Assembly (NCBI RefSeq): GCF_003056355.1
Contig: NZ_PYVW01000006.1
Coordinates: forward strand, 1 to 64,000
DNA from: Devosia naphthalenivorans
GTDB lineage: Bacteria > Pseudomonadota > Alphaproteobacteria > Rhizobiales > Devosiaceae
Direction: 5' to 3'
Length of the DNA: 64,000 nt
The notes beneath the pieces are model-generated. The model made no database searches. It was not told the origin of the DNA and was given only the letters and a program-made list of their open reading frames with translations. Made by a program: the position numbers and the translations under genes. How positions within the stretch are numbered: position 1 is the first letter of the stretch; every line of letters starts with the position of its first letter. Below, piece by piece: positions 41,154 to 48,990 of this stretch.

Positions 41154-43595
41154 ATGCCCTTGCCGCTCCTCCCCATCGACGAAGCCCTGCCCGCGCTCCT
41201 TGCCGCCCTCGCGGTCGGCACCGCCGCCGTGCTCGTTGCTCCGCCCGGCGCCGGCAAGACCACGCGCGTCCCCCTCGCCCTCCTCGATGCCCCCTGGCGC
41301 AAAGACCAGCGCATCATCATGCTCGAACCCCGCCGCCTCGCCGCCCGCGCCGCCGCCGCCCAGATGGCGCGGCATTTGGGCGAAGATGTCGGCCAGACCA
41401 TCGGCTATCGCGTGCGCATGGACAGCAAGATCTCCGTCCGCACCCGCGTCGAAATCGTCACCGAAGGCGTGTTCACGCGCATGTTGCTCGACGATCCCGA
41501 GCTGACCGGCATTGCCGCAATACTGTTCGATGAGTTCCACGAACGCAGCCTGGATGGCGATCTGGGCCTGGCCCTGGCGCTCGATGCCACTGCCCTACGG
41601 CCCGATTTGCGCATTCTGGTCATGTCCGCCACCATCGACGGCGCCCGCGTCGCTCGCCTGCTCGACGACGCTCCGGTGATCGAAAGCCAGGGCCGTACAT
41701 ACCCGGTTCAAACCCTGCACAGGGAACCCAACCCCTTGCAGCGCCTGGAGGATCAAGTCACCACCGCCGTGCTCGACGCCATGCGCGAGCACGAGGGCTC
41801 GGCCCTGGTATTCCTGCCCGGCCAGGGTGAAATCACCCACGTCGCCGAACGCCTCGCTGGCCGCGTGCCCCGCAATACCGACATCGCGCCCCTCTATGGC
41901 CAGCTCTCCCCCGCCGAGCAGGACCGCGCCATTCGCCCCGCCGAGCCGGGTCGCCGCAAGGTAGTGCTGGCGACCTCCATTGCCGAAACCTCGCTCACCA
42001 TTGAGGGTGTCCGCATCGTTGTGGATTCGGGCTTCCGCCGGGTTCCCGTTTATGAGCCGGGCACGGGGCTCACTACGCTGCAGACCCGCCGCGTTTCGCG
42101 TGCCGGCGCCGATCAGCGCCGGGGTCGTGCCGGCCGCACCAGTCCTGGCGTTGCTATCCGCCTTTGGAACGAGGGGCAGACGGCAGCGCTGGAAGGTTTT
42201 GACGCTCCGGAAATTCTTGCCGCAGACCTTGCCGGCTTTGCGCTAGACCTCGCGACCTGGGGCGTTACCGACCCGAAAGCCCTGCGTTTCCTTGATCCTC
42301 CGCCTGCTCCGGCCTGGGCGGAGGCTATCGCGCTCCTGCAATCACTCGATGCGCTTGAGGCTGATGGCCGGCTCACGGAGCAGGGCAAAGCCTTGTCCCG
42401 CCTGCCGCTTCACCCCCGCCTGGCCCACATGATTGTGGCGGCCGGGGACGACACCCAGACGGCTGCCGAACTCGCCGCGCTTATCGGCGAACGAGGCTTG
42501 GGGGGCGACAGCACCGACCTGGCCCAGCGCCTTGACCGGTTCCGCCTCGACCGAAGCAAACGCGCGCAGGACGCGCGAAATCTTGCAAAGCGCTGGCAGC
42601 ATGCTCGCAAAGTGCTTCCATTTAGCTCCGGGCTTGGTACCCATCTTGCTCGCGCCTATCCCGACCGCGTCGCGCAGGCCGCCGGCCCGCGCGGAAAATT
42701 CCGCCTCGCTAATGGGCGACAGGCATCGCTCGATGAAACCGACCCGCTCGCGCGCCAGCAGTTCCTCGTCGTCTCAGACATGACCGGCACCGCAGCCAAC
42801 AGCCGTATCCGCGCTGCTGCAGCAATTTCCCGCGAAGAAATCGAGGAGCTGTTCGCTTCCCGCATCACGCAGACCGAGACGCTCAGTTTCGATTCCGCTT
42901 CGGCCAGCATCCGCGCCCGCCGCACCCGCCAGCTGGATGCCCTGCGCCTGACCGAAGAACCCATTCCCGTCACCGACATGGAAGCCGCCGCGCAATTGCT
43001 CGCCCAGGCGGCCGCCCGCGCGGGACTGGACCTGCTGCCCTGGAGCCGCGAGCAGAAGGCCTGGCGGGCCCGCGCCAATTTCCTGCGCGGCACGCTGGGC
43101 GATGACTGGCCCGACCTGCACGCGGACGTACTGGCGTCCACGGTCGAGCAATGGCTCGCTCCCGCCCTGTTCGGTCTCACCAAACTTTCCGAAATCACCG
43201 GCGAGCATTTGCGCACCGCGCTGGATCTCATGCTGCCCTATGCCAAGCGCCAGGAGATCGAGGCGCTCCTGCCCAGCCATTTCACCGCGCCCACCGGCAA
43301 TGCGGTGCCCATCGACTACTCAGCCGAAAATGGCCCCGCTATCGAAATCCGGGTGCAGGAGCTGTTTGGGCTGACGCGCCACCCCACCATCGCCCAGGGC
43401 CGCATTCGCCTGTTGCTGGTCTTGCTTTCGCCGGCCCATCGGCCGATCCAGACCACGCGCGACCTCGTCGGCTTCTGGAACGGCTCCTGGGCCGACGTCG
43501 CCAAGGAGCTCAAGGGCCGCTACCCCCGCCACCCCTGGCCGGACGATCCCGCGAAGGCTGCGCCGACAGCGAGGGCCAAGCCGCGCGGGACATAG
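41154..43595 (+). CDS. hrpB: ATP-dependent helicase HrpB
   Basis: About 813 residues of the DEAH/RHA helicase family. Walker A is APPGAGKTTRVP near residue 32. The DEFHER variant of the DEAH box (ILFDEFHERSLDGDLG) is characteristic of HrpB. MSATIDG is motif III. TSIAETSLTIEGVRIVVDSG and QRRGRAGRTSPGVAIRLW are motifs V and VI. The HrpB C-terminal domain (LPYAKRQEIEALLPSHFTAP) ends the protein. It unwinds nucleic acid; its physiological substrate is not well known. ATG 41154 has no clear ribosome binding site; an in-frame TTG at 41118 is an alternative. Confidence 0.93.
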   Translation: MPLPLLPIDEALPALLAALAVGTAAVLVAPPGAGKTTRVPLALLDAPWRKDQRIIMLEPRRLAARAAAAQMARHLGEDVGQTIGYRVRMDSKISVRTRVEIVTEGVFTRMLLDDPELTGIAAILFDEFHERSLDGDLGLALALDATALRPDLRILVMSATIDGARVARLLDDAPVIESQGRTYPVQTLHREPNPLQRLEDQVTTAVLDAMREHEGSALVFLPGQGEITHVAERLAGRVPRNTDIAPLYGQLSPAEQDRAIRPAEPGRRKVVLATSIAETSLTIEGVRIVVDSGFRRVPVYEPGTGLTTLQTRRVSRAGADQRRGRAGRTSPGVAIRLWNEGQTAALEGFDAPEILAADLAGFALDLATWGVTDPKALRFLDPPPAPAWAEAIALLQSLDALEADGRLTEQGKALSRLPLHPRLAHMIVAAGDDTQTAAELAALIGERGLGGDSTDLAQRLDRFRLDRSKRAQDARNLAKRWQHARKVLPFSSGLGTHLARAYPDRVAQAAGPRGKFRLANGRQASLDETDPLARQQFLVVSDMTGTAANSRIRAAAAISREEIEELFASRITQTETLSFDSASASIRARRTRQLDALRLTEEPIPVTDMEAAAQLLAQAAARAGLDLLPWSREQKAWRARANFLRGTLGDDWPDLHADVLASTVEQWLAPALFGLTKLSEITGEHLRTALDLMLPYAKRQEIEALLPSHFTAPTGNAVPIDYSAENGPAIEIRVQELFGLTRHPTIAQGRIRLLLVLLSPAHRPIQTTRDLVGFWNGSWADVAKELKGRYPRHPWPDDPAKAAPTARAKPRGT

Positions 43596-43601
43596 CGCCA
43601 C

Positions 43602-43692
43602 GCCCTCCTCCTTCGACAGGCTCAGGATGAGGTCTGCTGGAAACTCTCAACAGACCTCATGGTGAGACTGTCGAACCCACGAGGTCGTGGCA
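43602..43692. repeat. Family B palindromic repeat, inverted orientation
   Basis: CTTCGACAGGCTCAGGATGAGG-type and CCTCATGGTGAGACTGTCGA halves lie in the opposite order to other copies. The segment is between the convergent hrpB and msrB genes. Confidence 0.8.
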
Positions 43693-43701
43693 CCCAGCCA
43701 C

Positions 43702-43728
43702 AAAAAAGCCCCGGATCGCTCCGGGGCT
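43702..43728 (-). terminator. Rho-independent terminator after msrB
   Basis: AGCCCCGGA-TCGC-TCCGGGGCT is a 9-bp stem, followed on the minus strand by TTTTTTG. It lies immediately after the msrB stop. Confidence 0.9.
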
Positions 43729-43734
43729 CTCGAA

Positions 43735-44139
43735 TTATTCAGCAGGCGCAAAATTCAGTGCCACGCCATTGATGCAATAGCGCAGTCCCGTGGGAGGGGG
43801 ACCGTCGGGGAATACGTGGCCCAGATGGCTGCCGCAGGTGGCGCAATGGCATTCCGTCCGCACCATGCCGTAGGCGCGGTCTTCGGTGGTCTCGATGGCG
43901 CCCGGCAGCGGGTCGTTGAAGCTGGGCCAGCCAGTGCCGCTTTCAAACTTCAGCGTCGATTCAAACAGCGGAGTGTCACATCCCGCACATGAAAACGTGC
44001 CAGAGCGGTGCTCGTGCAACAGCGCGCATGAGCCGGGGCGTTCCGTCCCATGGTTGCGCATCACCTGGTATTGCTCGGGCGTCAGCCGGTCCCGCCACTC
44101 GGCATCGGTGCGCGTCACGGCGAAAGTATGAGCGTCCAT
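43735..44139 (-). CDS. msrB: Peptide-methionine (R)-S-oxide reductase
   Basis: 134 residues from ATG 44139 (GGGAGA 7 bp upstream; an earlier in-frame ATG at 44172 has no such site). The two zinc CxxC pairs are in FSCAGC and CHCATC, and the catalytic Cys is in RYCINGVALNF. The substrate loop SGTGWPSF is complete. It reduces the R epimer of oxidised methionine in proteins. The family's resolving Cys is not obvious. It is divergent from the PNPOx-like gene. Confidence 0.93.
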   Translation of the reverse strand: MDAHTFAVTRTDAEWRDRLTPEQYQVMRNHGTERPGSCALLHEHRSGTFSCAGCDTPLFESTLKFESGTGWPSFNDPLPGAIETTEDRAYGMVRTECHCATCGSHLGHVFPDGPPPTGLRYCINGVALNFAPAE

Positions 44140-44238
44140 GGGGTTCTCCCGCTTTTTCCAGAAACTGAACATGGGCTAGATATAGTGCGTCAACCGAGCC
44201 GCCGCGAGCCCTGTCGCAATCAACCCAAGGTGAAACCC

Positions 44239-44853
44239 GTGTCGATCATTGCCTCGCTCGAGCAGCTCGAAGCGCTCTATACCCCGGCCCCCGCGCCCGC
44301 GGCGGCCCGCAAGGTGGCCCATAGCATGACGCCGGAGTACCGGCGCTTCGTGGAAGCCAGCCCCTTTGCGGCTCTGGCGACCATCGGTCCAGACGGGATC
44401 GATTGCTCGCCGCGCGGGGACGAAGCGGGGTTCGTGCGCATCCATGATGACAGCACCCTGATGATGCCCGACCGGCGCGGCAATAACCGCATCGATTCGC
44501 TGCGCAACATCGTGCGCGACCCGCGCTGCGCTTTCCTCTTCCTGCTGCCGGGCTCCGGCACCACTTTCCGCGCCAATGGCCGGGCTCACCTCAGCATCGA
44601 GCCCGCCCTGCTCGAGAGCTTTGCGGTGGAAGGCAAGCCGCCCCGTTCGGTCATCGTCATGAAGATCGACGAGCTGTATTTCCAATGCGCCCGGGCGATT
44701 ATCCGCTCTGATCTGTGGAACCCCGAACGCCACATCGATCCGGCCACCTTGCCAACGCCTGGCGAAATCCTTGCCGCCATGACCGACCGGGAAGTGGGCG
44801 GCAAGGCCTATGACGAGGCTTGGCCCGAGCGCGCCCGGCAGACCATGTGGTGA
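44239..44853 (+). CDS. Pyridoxamine 5'-phosphate oxidase-like flavin protein
   Basis: 204 residues from GTG 44239, preceded by AAGGTGA. It shows the split-barrel flavin fold: FVEASPFAALATIGPDGIDC, then SPRGDEAGFVRIHDDSTLMM, PDRRGNNRIDSLRNIV and DPRCAFLFLLPGSGTTFRAN. This pattern matches the MSMEG_1061-type PNPOx-like family, of unknown substrate, rather than true PdxH. It probably binds FMN and reduces a small molecule. GTG 44230 is an alternative start. Divergent from msrB. Confidence 0.85.
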   Translation: MSIIASLEQLEALYTPAPAPAAARKVAHSMTPEYRRFVEASPFAALATIGPDGIDCSPRGDEAGFVRIHDDSTLMMPDRRGNNRIDSLRNIVRDPRCAFLFLLPGSGTTFRANGRAHLSIEPALLESFAVEGKPPRSVIVMKIDELYFQCARAIIRSDLWNPERHIDPATLPTPGEILAAMTDREVGGKAYDEAWPERARQTMW

Positions 44854-44916
44854 TGGCCGGAAGATTGCATATGACAACCCAGGGCAGCTCATGGTGAGCT
44901 TCGGCCGGGGAAGTTG

Positions 44917-45714
44917 ATGGGGGACGAGAAGATGACGCTTCGCATCGTGGTGATGAGCGATCTGCATGTCGTGCCGGAGGGGCAGATGTCGCTGACGCTC
45001 GATACGGGCAAGCGGCTCGAACAGGCGGTCGATGCGGTGATCGCCCGCTATGGCGACGCCGATATGTGCATCCTCGCTGGCGATCTGTCCGATTTGGGCG
45101 ATGCTGCCGCTTATGAGCGCCTCAAGACCATCATCGCGCGCATGCCCATTCCGGTGCACATCACCCTGGGCAACCACGATGACCGCAATGTTTTCCTGTC
45201 CGTCTTCGGCGAGCATCATGCTGCCGAGACCGGCAAGATCGACAAAATCATCGACATCAAGGGCTATCGCATCATCCTGCTCGATTCTGCCGAGCCCGGC
45301 CGCGTCGATGGCGTGATCGAGGAGCGCCAGATCGCCTGGCTCCGCACCCGCCTCGCCGAGGCCATCGACCGTCCGGTGGTCGTGGTTCTCCACCACAACG
45401 CCAATGCGCTGCATATCGAATCCGACAACATCCGCATCCTTGAGCCCCAGGCTTTCATCGCCGCCCTCAAGACCCACCCCGACATTCGCCAAATCATCGC
45501 CGGCCATGTCCACCTGACCTCCACCGCCATCTGGCACGGGCTGCCCTTCACCACGCTGTCAGGCGGGCATTATTCTGTCAGTGTGGATCAGCCCAGTGTG
45601 CCGATGCGCTGGCTCAGCGGTCCCGGGCAGATGGCGGTGGTTATCGGCACGCCGGAGAGCACCACAGTGCTGTTTGATGATTTCATCGATGGTAATGCGG
45701 AAATTTTTCGGTAG
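44917..45714 (+). CDS. Metallophosphoesterase (GpdQ-like phosphodiesterase)
   Basis: About 265 residues of the calcineurin-like family. The motifs are VVMSDLHVVPEG, ILAGDLSDLGD, TLGNHDDRNVF, VVLHHNANA and AGHVHLTSTAIWHG, the order and spacing of class III nucleotide phosphodiesterases and the glycerophosphodiesterase GpdQ. It should hydrolyse phosphodiesters with two metal ions. Starts at TTG 44914, ATG 44917 and ATG 44932 are possible; GGGGAAG stands 4-5 bp before ATG 44917. It is not closely related in sequence to the enzyme at 501-1328. Confidence 0.82.
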   Translation: MGDEKMTLRIVVMSDLHVVPEGQMSLTLDTGKRLEQAVDAVIARYGDADMCILAGDLSDLGDAAAYERLKTIIARMPIPVHITLGNHDDRNVFLSVFGEHHAAETGKIDKIIDIKGYRIILLDSAEPGRVDGVIEERQIAWLRTRLAEAIDRPVVVVLHHNANALHIESDNIRILEPQAFIAALKTHPDIRQIIAGHVHLTSTAIWHGLPFTTLSGGHYSVSVDQPSVPMRWLSGPGQMAVVIGTPESTTVLFDDFIDGNAEIFR

Positions 45715-45779
45715 GGCAGAGTAGCCGGAGTCACAGCATCTCCGATTGCTTCCCACCGCAATCGCCATTCCAGCCAATG

Positions 45780-45840
45780 CAGGAACCTCTGTTTCCTTGC
45801 AACCATCGCCAACGGAGGCTCCCGCTTTCGCGGGAATGAC
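45780..45840. repeat. Degenerate family A repeat
   Basis: The right half (GGCTCCCGCTTTCGCGGGAA ending TGAC) is intact; the left half (AGGAACCTCTGTTTCC) is worn. Confidence 0.65.
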
Positions 45841-45920
45841 CCGGTGGGAAAAGCGAACGAAGTAACACTTCCCGATTGGGGGAGTTTGTCAGTCAGCAGC
45901 GCACGGTTTTCTCAGTCGGG

Positions 45921-46038
45921 CTTTCTCGTCAGGCCGAGTCGAAATGGTGGTCGGCGAGAACCGGAGCGGAGCGTACTTTGGTACGTGAGCACCGGAAGCG
46001 CAGACGATCTCCGTTTGCAGGCCGGCATCACGAGAAAG
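45921..46038 (-). ncRNA. Possible structured RNA or element 3' of tRNA-Val genes
   Basis: CTTTCTCGT at 45921-45929 is the exact inverse of ACGAGAAAG at 46030-46038, closing a segment of about 118 bases. Inside is a perfect hairpin, CGTAC-TTTG-GTACG (45972-45985), with near-direct repeats on its sides (AACCGGAGCGGAG and CACCGGAAGCGCAG). The segment lies just after the tRNA-Val(CAC) gene on the minus strand. I have an unverified impression that similar text occurs near tRNA genes of other alphaproteobacteria. It may be transcribed with the tRNAs; strand and function are inferred. Confidence 0.45.
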
Positions 46039-46043
46039 AAGAA

Positions 46044-46118
46044 TGGTGGGAGTAACAAGGATTGAACTTGTGACCCTTCGCGTGTGAAGCGAATGCTCTC
46101 CCGCTGAGCTATACTCCC
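46044..46118 (-). tRNA. tRNA-Val (anticodon CAC)
   Basis: A complete 75-nt cloverleaf on the minus strand. The acceptor stem GGGAGTA pairs with TACTCCC, followed by A and an encoded CCA end. The D-arm reads GCTCAGCGGGAGAGC, the anticodon stem TTCGC pairs with GCGAA around loop TTCACAC, and the T-arm has GTTCAATC. It reads the GUG codon. It lies 29 bp after the tRNA-Val(GAC) gene. Confidence 0.95.
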
Positions 46119-46147
46119 GTCGCCTGAAGGCGAAAGTCTTAGAGAGA

Positions 46148-46222
46148 TGGTGGGCGTAACAAGGATCGAACTTGTGACCCCCTCGATGTCAACGAGGTGC
46201 TCTCCCGCTGAGCTATACGCCC
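46148..46222 (-). tRNA. tRNA-Val (anticodon GAC)
   Basis: A complete 75-nt cloverleaf with acceptor GGGCGTA/TACGCCC, D-arm GCTCAGCGGGAGAGC, anticodon stem CCTCG/CGAGG around TTGACAT, T-arm with GTTCGATC and an encoded CCA. It reads GUC (and GUU). It is the first of two tandem valine tRNAs; a short CGCCTGAAGGCG hairpin lies between them. Confidence 0.95.
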
Positions 46223-46380
46223 ATCTCTCCGGGAAGGAACCGCCGCAAGGCCGTTCCAGTGGCGCGGATAGACCATAAAACCCCCGGATGGGTCAAGAGG
46301 CTTCCGCGCGGGTGGCGCGGACAATTTGCGCCTGTGGAATACGTCGGTGATTTGCTGGGGGATATGTCCTCGCCCACCAC

Positions 46381-46452
46381 GTCATTCCCGCGAAAGCGGG
46401 AACCTCACTTTGGTGCCCAGGAAAGGCAGATCCCCGCTTTCGCGGGGATGAC
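46381..46452. repeat. Family A palindromic repeat
   Basis: GTCATTCCCGCGAAAGCGGG at the left and CCCCGCTTTCGCGGGGATGA at the right, with CTCACTTTG between. It lies between cpdR and the tRNA genes. Confidence 0.85.
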
Positions 46453-46477
46453 GTGGTGGTTGATTCTCCCAGCAGCC

Positions 46478-46837
46478 CTACGCCGCCAGCAGCCGCTCGA
46501 CCTCGTTCACCAGGTCCTTCAGATGGAACGGCTTGCTCAGCACCGAGGCTTCCTTGGGTGCGTCGCTGTCGGGGTTCAGCGCCACGGCGGCAAAGCCGGT
46601 GATGAACATCACCTTCAGGTCCGGATCGAGTTCCGTGGCGCGCCGCGCCAGTTCGATCCCGTCCATTTCGGGCATCACGATATCGCTGAGCAGCAAGGAG
46701 AACGGCTCTTCGCGCAGGCGTTCATAGGCGCTGAGGCCATTATCGAACGAAACCACCTCGTAGCCCGCGTTCTTGAGGGCACGCGTCAGGAACTGGCGCA
46801 TGTCGTTATCGTCTTCCGCGAGCAGAATTCGCTTCAT
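46478..46837 (-). CDS. cpdR: CpdR-like single-domain response regulator
   Basis: 119 residues, receiver domain only. MKRILLAEDDNDMRQFLTRA, Asp52 in LLLSDIVMPEMDG, MFITGFAAVAL and SKPFHLKDLV match CpdR, which in Caulobacter, when unphosphorylated, directs ClpXP to degrade cell-cycle proteins. The ATG at 46837 follows GGAGAGG; an overlapping TTG at 46840 is less likely. It has no output domain. It stands as a single gene downstream of nothing obvious; its kinase pathway (CckA/ChpT) is not in the window. Confidence 0.92.
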   Translation of the reverse strand: MKRILLAEDDNDMRQFLTRALKNAGYEVVSFDNGLSAYERLREEPFSLLLSDIVMPEMDGIELARRATELDPDLKVMFITGFAAVALNPDSDAPKEASVLSKPFHLKDLVNEVERLLAA

Positions 46838-47033
46838 CAACCTCTCCGGCCTTCTGGCTAAGTGAGTCGCAATTTACCTTGTGATGTTTAAGGCAAGTTT
46901 GCCTATTCGCAAATGCCGGCGATTTCTCCGCTCGCGAGATTGCGACAATCTGGACAAGCCTTGCGTAAACGGCGACAGTGAAAGGGCAAATCAGTTCTGG
47001 CGCCGCGGCAGGGGCGCCCCATATGGAGGCAGC

Positions 47034-47930
47034 GTGCGGTCCGACTATTGGGATCAGCCAGCATTTGAAACCATTCGGCCCCGCCGACTGGTCTCGCCAT
47101 TGGTGTTCAACTCAGCCCATTCCGGCCGCATCTATCCTGAGCGGTTCCTGGCAATGACAAGGCTTGACCACCTTTCGATCCGACAATCGGAAGATGCCTG
47201 GATCGACGAGATTTTTGCCCGCGCTCCCCATCTGGGCGCACCCCTGCTAAGGGCGCACTTCCCCCGCGCCTATCTCGATGTCAATCGCGAGCCTTGGGAA
47301 CTCGACCCCGCCATGTTCGTCGAGCCGCTGTCGGACCGGTTCAACACCACTTCGCCGCGTGTTGCCGCTGGCCTGGGCACGCTGGCCCGCGTCGTGGCCG
47401 AAAACAAACCCATCTACCGCGAACGCCTGACGCTGGACGACGCGCGCATGCGCATCGAGGGGATTTACCATCCCTATCATGCGGCGCTGCAAAAGCTGCT
47501 CGGCGAAGCCATGGCCGCGTTCGGGGTGGCCCTGCTGATCGATTGCCACTCCATGCCGCGCATCACCCGCACCGGCGACAAGGCCGCGCCCGATATCGTG
47601 CTGGGCGATCGCTACGGCACCACCTGCGCCCCCGCGCTGATCGACCTGGTTGAAACCATCTTTGCCAGCGCCGGCCTGCGCGTCGCCCGCAACCGCCCTT
47701 ATGCCGGGGGCTTTGCCACCCGCTCCTACGGCCGCCCGCAACATGGCGTGCACGCCCTGCAGATCGAAATCAGCCGTCATCTCTATATGAACGAAGTAAC
47801 GCTGGCTAAAAACGACGGCTTCGCCGCCGTGGTGGGCATCATCGATCGGCTGATTTTTGCGCTGATCGGGCTGGATCTGCCCTCACTGGTGGCGGGGCAG
47901 GCTATTCCGGAGAAGCTGGCGGCAGAGTAG
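47034..47930 (+). CDS. N-formylglutamate amidohydrolase family protein
   Basis: 298 residues from GTG 47034 (GGAGG 4 bp upstream); the open frame continues upstream to 46881 without family similarity. VFNSAHSGRIYPERF lies near the start, then EDAWIDEIFARAP and FPRAYLDVNREPWELDP, LLIDCHSMPR (metal-type Asp/His) and VARNRPYAGGFATRSYG, all of the HutG/FGase pattern. It hydrolyses N-formylglutamate or a similar formyl or acyl amino acid, as in histidine degradation. No hut genes adjoin it, so hut involvement is not shown. Confidence 0.88.
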   Translation: MRSDYWDQPAFETIRPRRLVSPLVFNSAHSGRIYPERFLAMTRLDHLSIRQSEDAWIDEIFARAPHLGAPLLRAHFPRAYLDVNREPWELDPAMFVEPLSDRFNTTSPRVAAGLGTLARVVAENKPIYRERLTLDDARMRIEGIYHPYHAALQKLLGEAMAAFGVALLIDCHSMPRITRTGDKAAPDIVLGDRYGTTCAPALIDLVETIFASAGLRVARNRPYAGGFATRSYGRPQHGVHALQIEISRHLYMNEVTLAKNDGFAAVVGIIDRLIFALIGLDLPSLVAGQAIPEKLAAE

Positions 47931-48031
47931 CCACGAGGTCTACTGGGTAATTCCCTTGCGCGCCCGCCATTCCCCACGACCACAACATCATGCTACCAGC
48001 GCACCACCCCGACCTGCCCGGACGCCGCTGC

Positions 48032-48820
48032 ATGACCGTCGATCTCGCCACAGTCGAAGCTACCCTCCTTGCCGCATCAGAGGCCGCCGCAGCCCATACG
48101 CTGCCGCTCTTTCGCACCAATCTGGGGGTCGACAACAAGCTCGCCGCTGGCTTTGACCCCGTCACCGAGGCCGACCGCGGCGCCGAAACGGTGATCCGCG
48201 CCATTATCGCCAAAGCCTTCCCCGACCACGCCATCATCGGCGAGGAATGGGGCAGTTCGGGCAGCAGCGACTACACCTGGATCATCGACCCGGTGGACGG
48301 CACCCGCGCCTTCATTTCCGGCGCTCCCGTCTGGGGCACGCTGATCGGTTTTGCCCATAACGGGGTCGCCATCGCGGGCCTGATGAGCCAGCCCTTTATC
48401 GGAGAAACCTTCCTCGCCGTTCCCGGCCGCGCCAGCTATGAGCGCAATGGGCAAACCCAACCCCTGCGCACCAGCGGCGAGACCGACCTCTCTGCCGCCA
48501 AGGTTTTTACCACCACGCCCGCATTGTTCCGGACGCCGGAATTGCTAGCCAAATGGACGGCCATCGAGACAGCAACGCGCCTGCAGCGCTTCGGCATGGA
48601 TTGCTACGGCTATGCCCTGCTCGCCGCTGGCCAGGCGGATCTGGTCATCGAGCCGTTCCTCAACACTTACGACATTGCGGCGCTGGTTCCTATCATCCGC
48701 CAGGCCGGCGGCGCTATCGCTTGCTGGGACGGGAGTGAACCCACCGGCGGCGGCAATGTGGTGGCGGCCGCGACGCCGGAACTGCTGGAGAAGGCGCTGG
48801 AACTGGTCAACGCGAGCTGA
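48032..48820 (+). CDS. hisN: Histidinol-phosphatase (inositol monophosphatase family, HisN-like)
   Basis: 262 residues from ATG 48032. IMPase-family metal sites are present: DPVTEADRGAET, AIIGEEWG, WIIDPVDGTRAFISGAPVWG (the DPxDGT motif) and EPFLNTYDIAALVPIIRQAG near the C-terminus. These fit the HisN type, which dephosphorylates histidinol phosphate in histidine synthesis. Other inositol-phosphatase-like activities are possible. It is 101 bp downstream of the formylglutamate enzyme and followed by a family A repeat. Confidence 0.85.
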   Translation: MTVDLATVEATLLAASEAAAAHTLPLFRTNLGVDNKLAAGFDPVTEADRGAETVIRAIIAKAFPDHAIIGEEWGSSGSSDYTWIIDPVDGTRAFISGAPVWGTLIGFAHNGVAIAGLMSQPFIGETFLAVPGRASYERNGQTQPLRTSGETDLSAAKVFTTTPALFRTPELLAKWTAIETATRLQRFGMDCYGYALLAAGQADLVIEPFLNTYDIAALVPIIRQAGGAIACWDGSEPTGGGNVVAAATPELLEKALELVNAS

Positions 48821-48873
48821 TTTGGGTCCGTACCGGCTTCTCAACTGTCGTCCGGTCATTCCCCTGTCACAGG

Positions 48874-48952
48874 GTCATTCCCGCGAAAGCGGGAACCTCC
48901 GTTTGATATCTATGAGCGAGTAAACAGGGGTTCCCGCTTTCGCGGGAATGAC
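48874..48952. repeat. Family A palindromic repeat
   Basis: GTCATTCCCGCGAAAGCGGG and CCCGCTTTCGCGGGAATGAC in inverted orientation, about 40 bp apart. It lies between the convergent hisN-like and hydrolase genes. Confidence 0.9.
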
Positions 48953-48990
48953 TCCGTGGGTGGAACCACCCCCCCCAGTAGACCCCGGCT

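Larger units (their letters stand above)
45715..46043. other. Gene-free stretch before the tRNA genes
   Basis: These 329 bases hold a degenerate family A repeat and a structured element (45921-46038). A 73-codon plus-strand frame at 45844-46065 runs into the tRNA and looks non-coding. Confidence 0.6.

Noticed and set aside
45844..46065. A 73-codon plus-strand frame before the tRNA genes
   Set aside because: It runs through the structured element into the tRNA gene, has no ribosome binding site and shows no protein motif. I treat the DNA as a non-coding element.
46044..46222. tRNA pair as the attachment site of a genomic island
   Set aside because: No integrase gene lies nearby and no direct repeat of a tRNA 3' end was seen downstream; the flanking genes are ordinary chromosomal genes.
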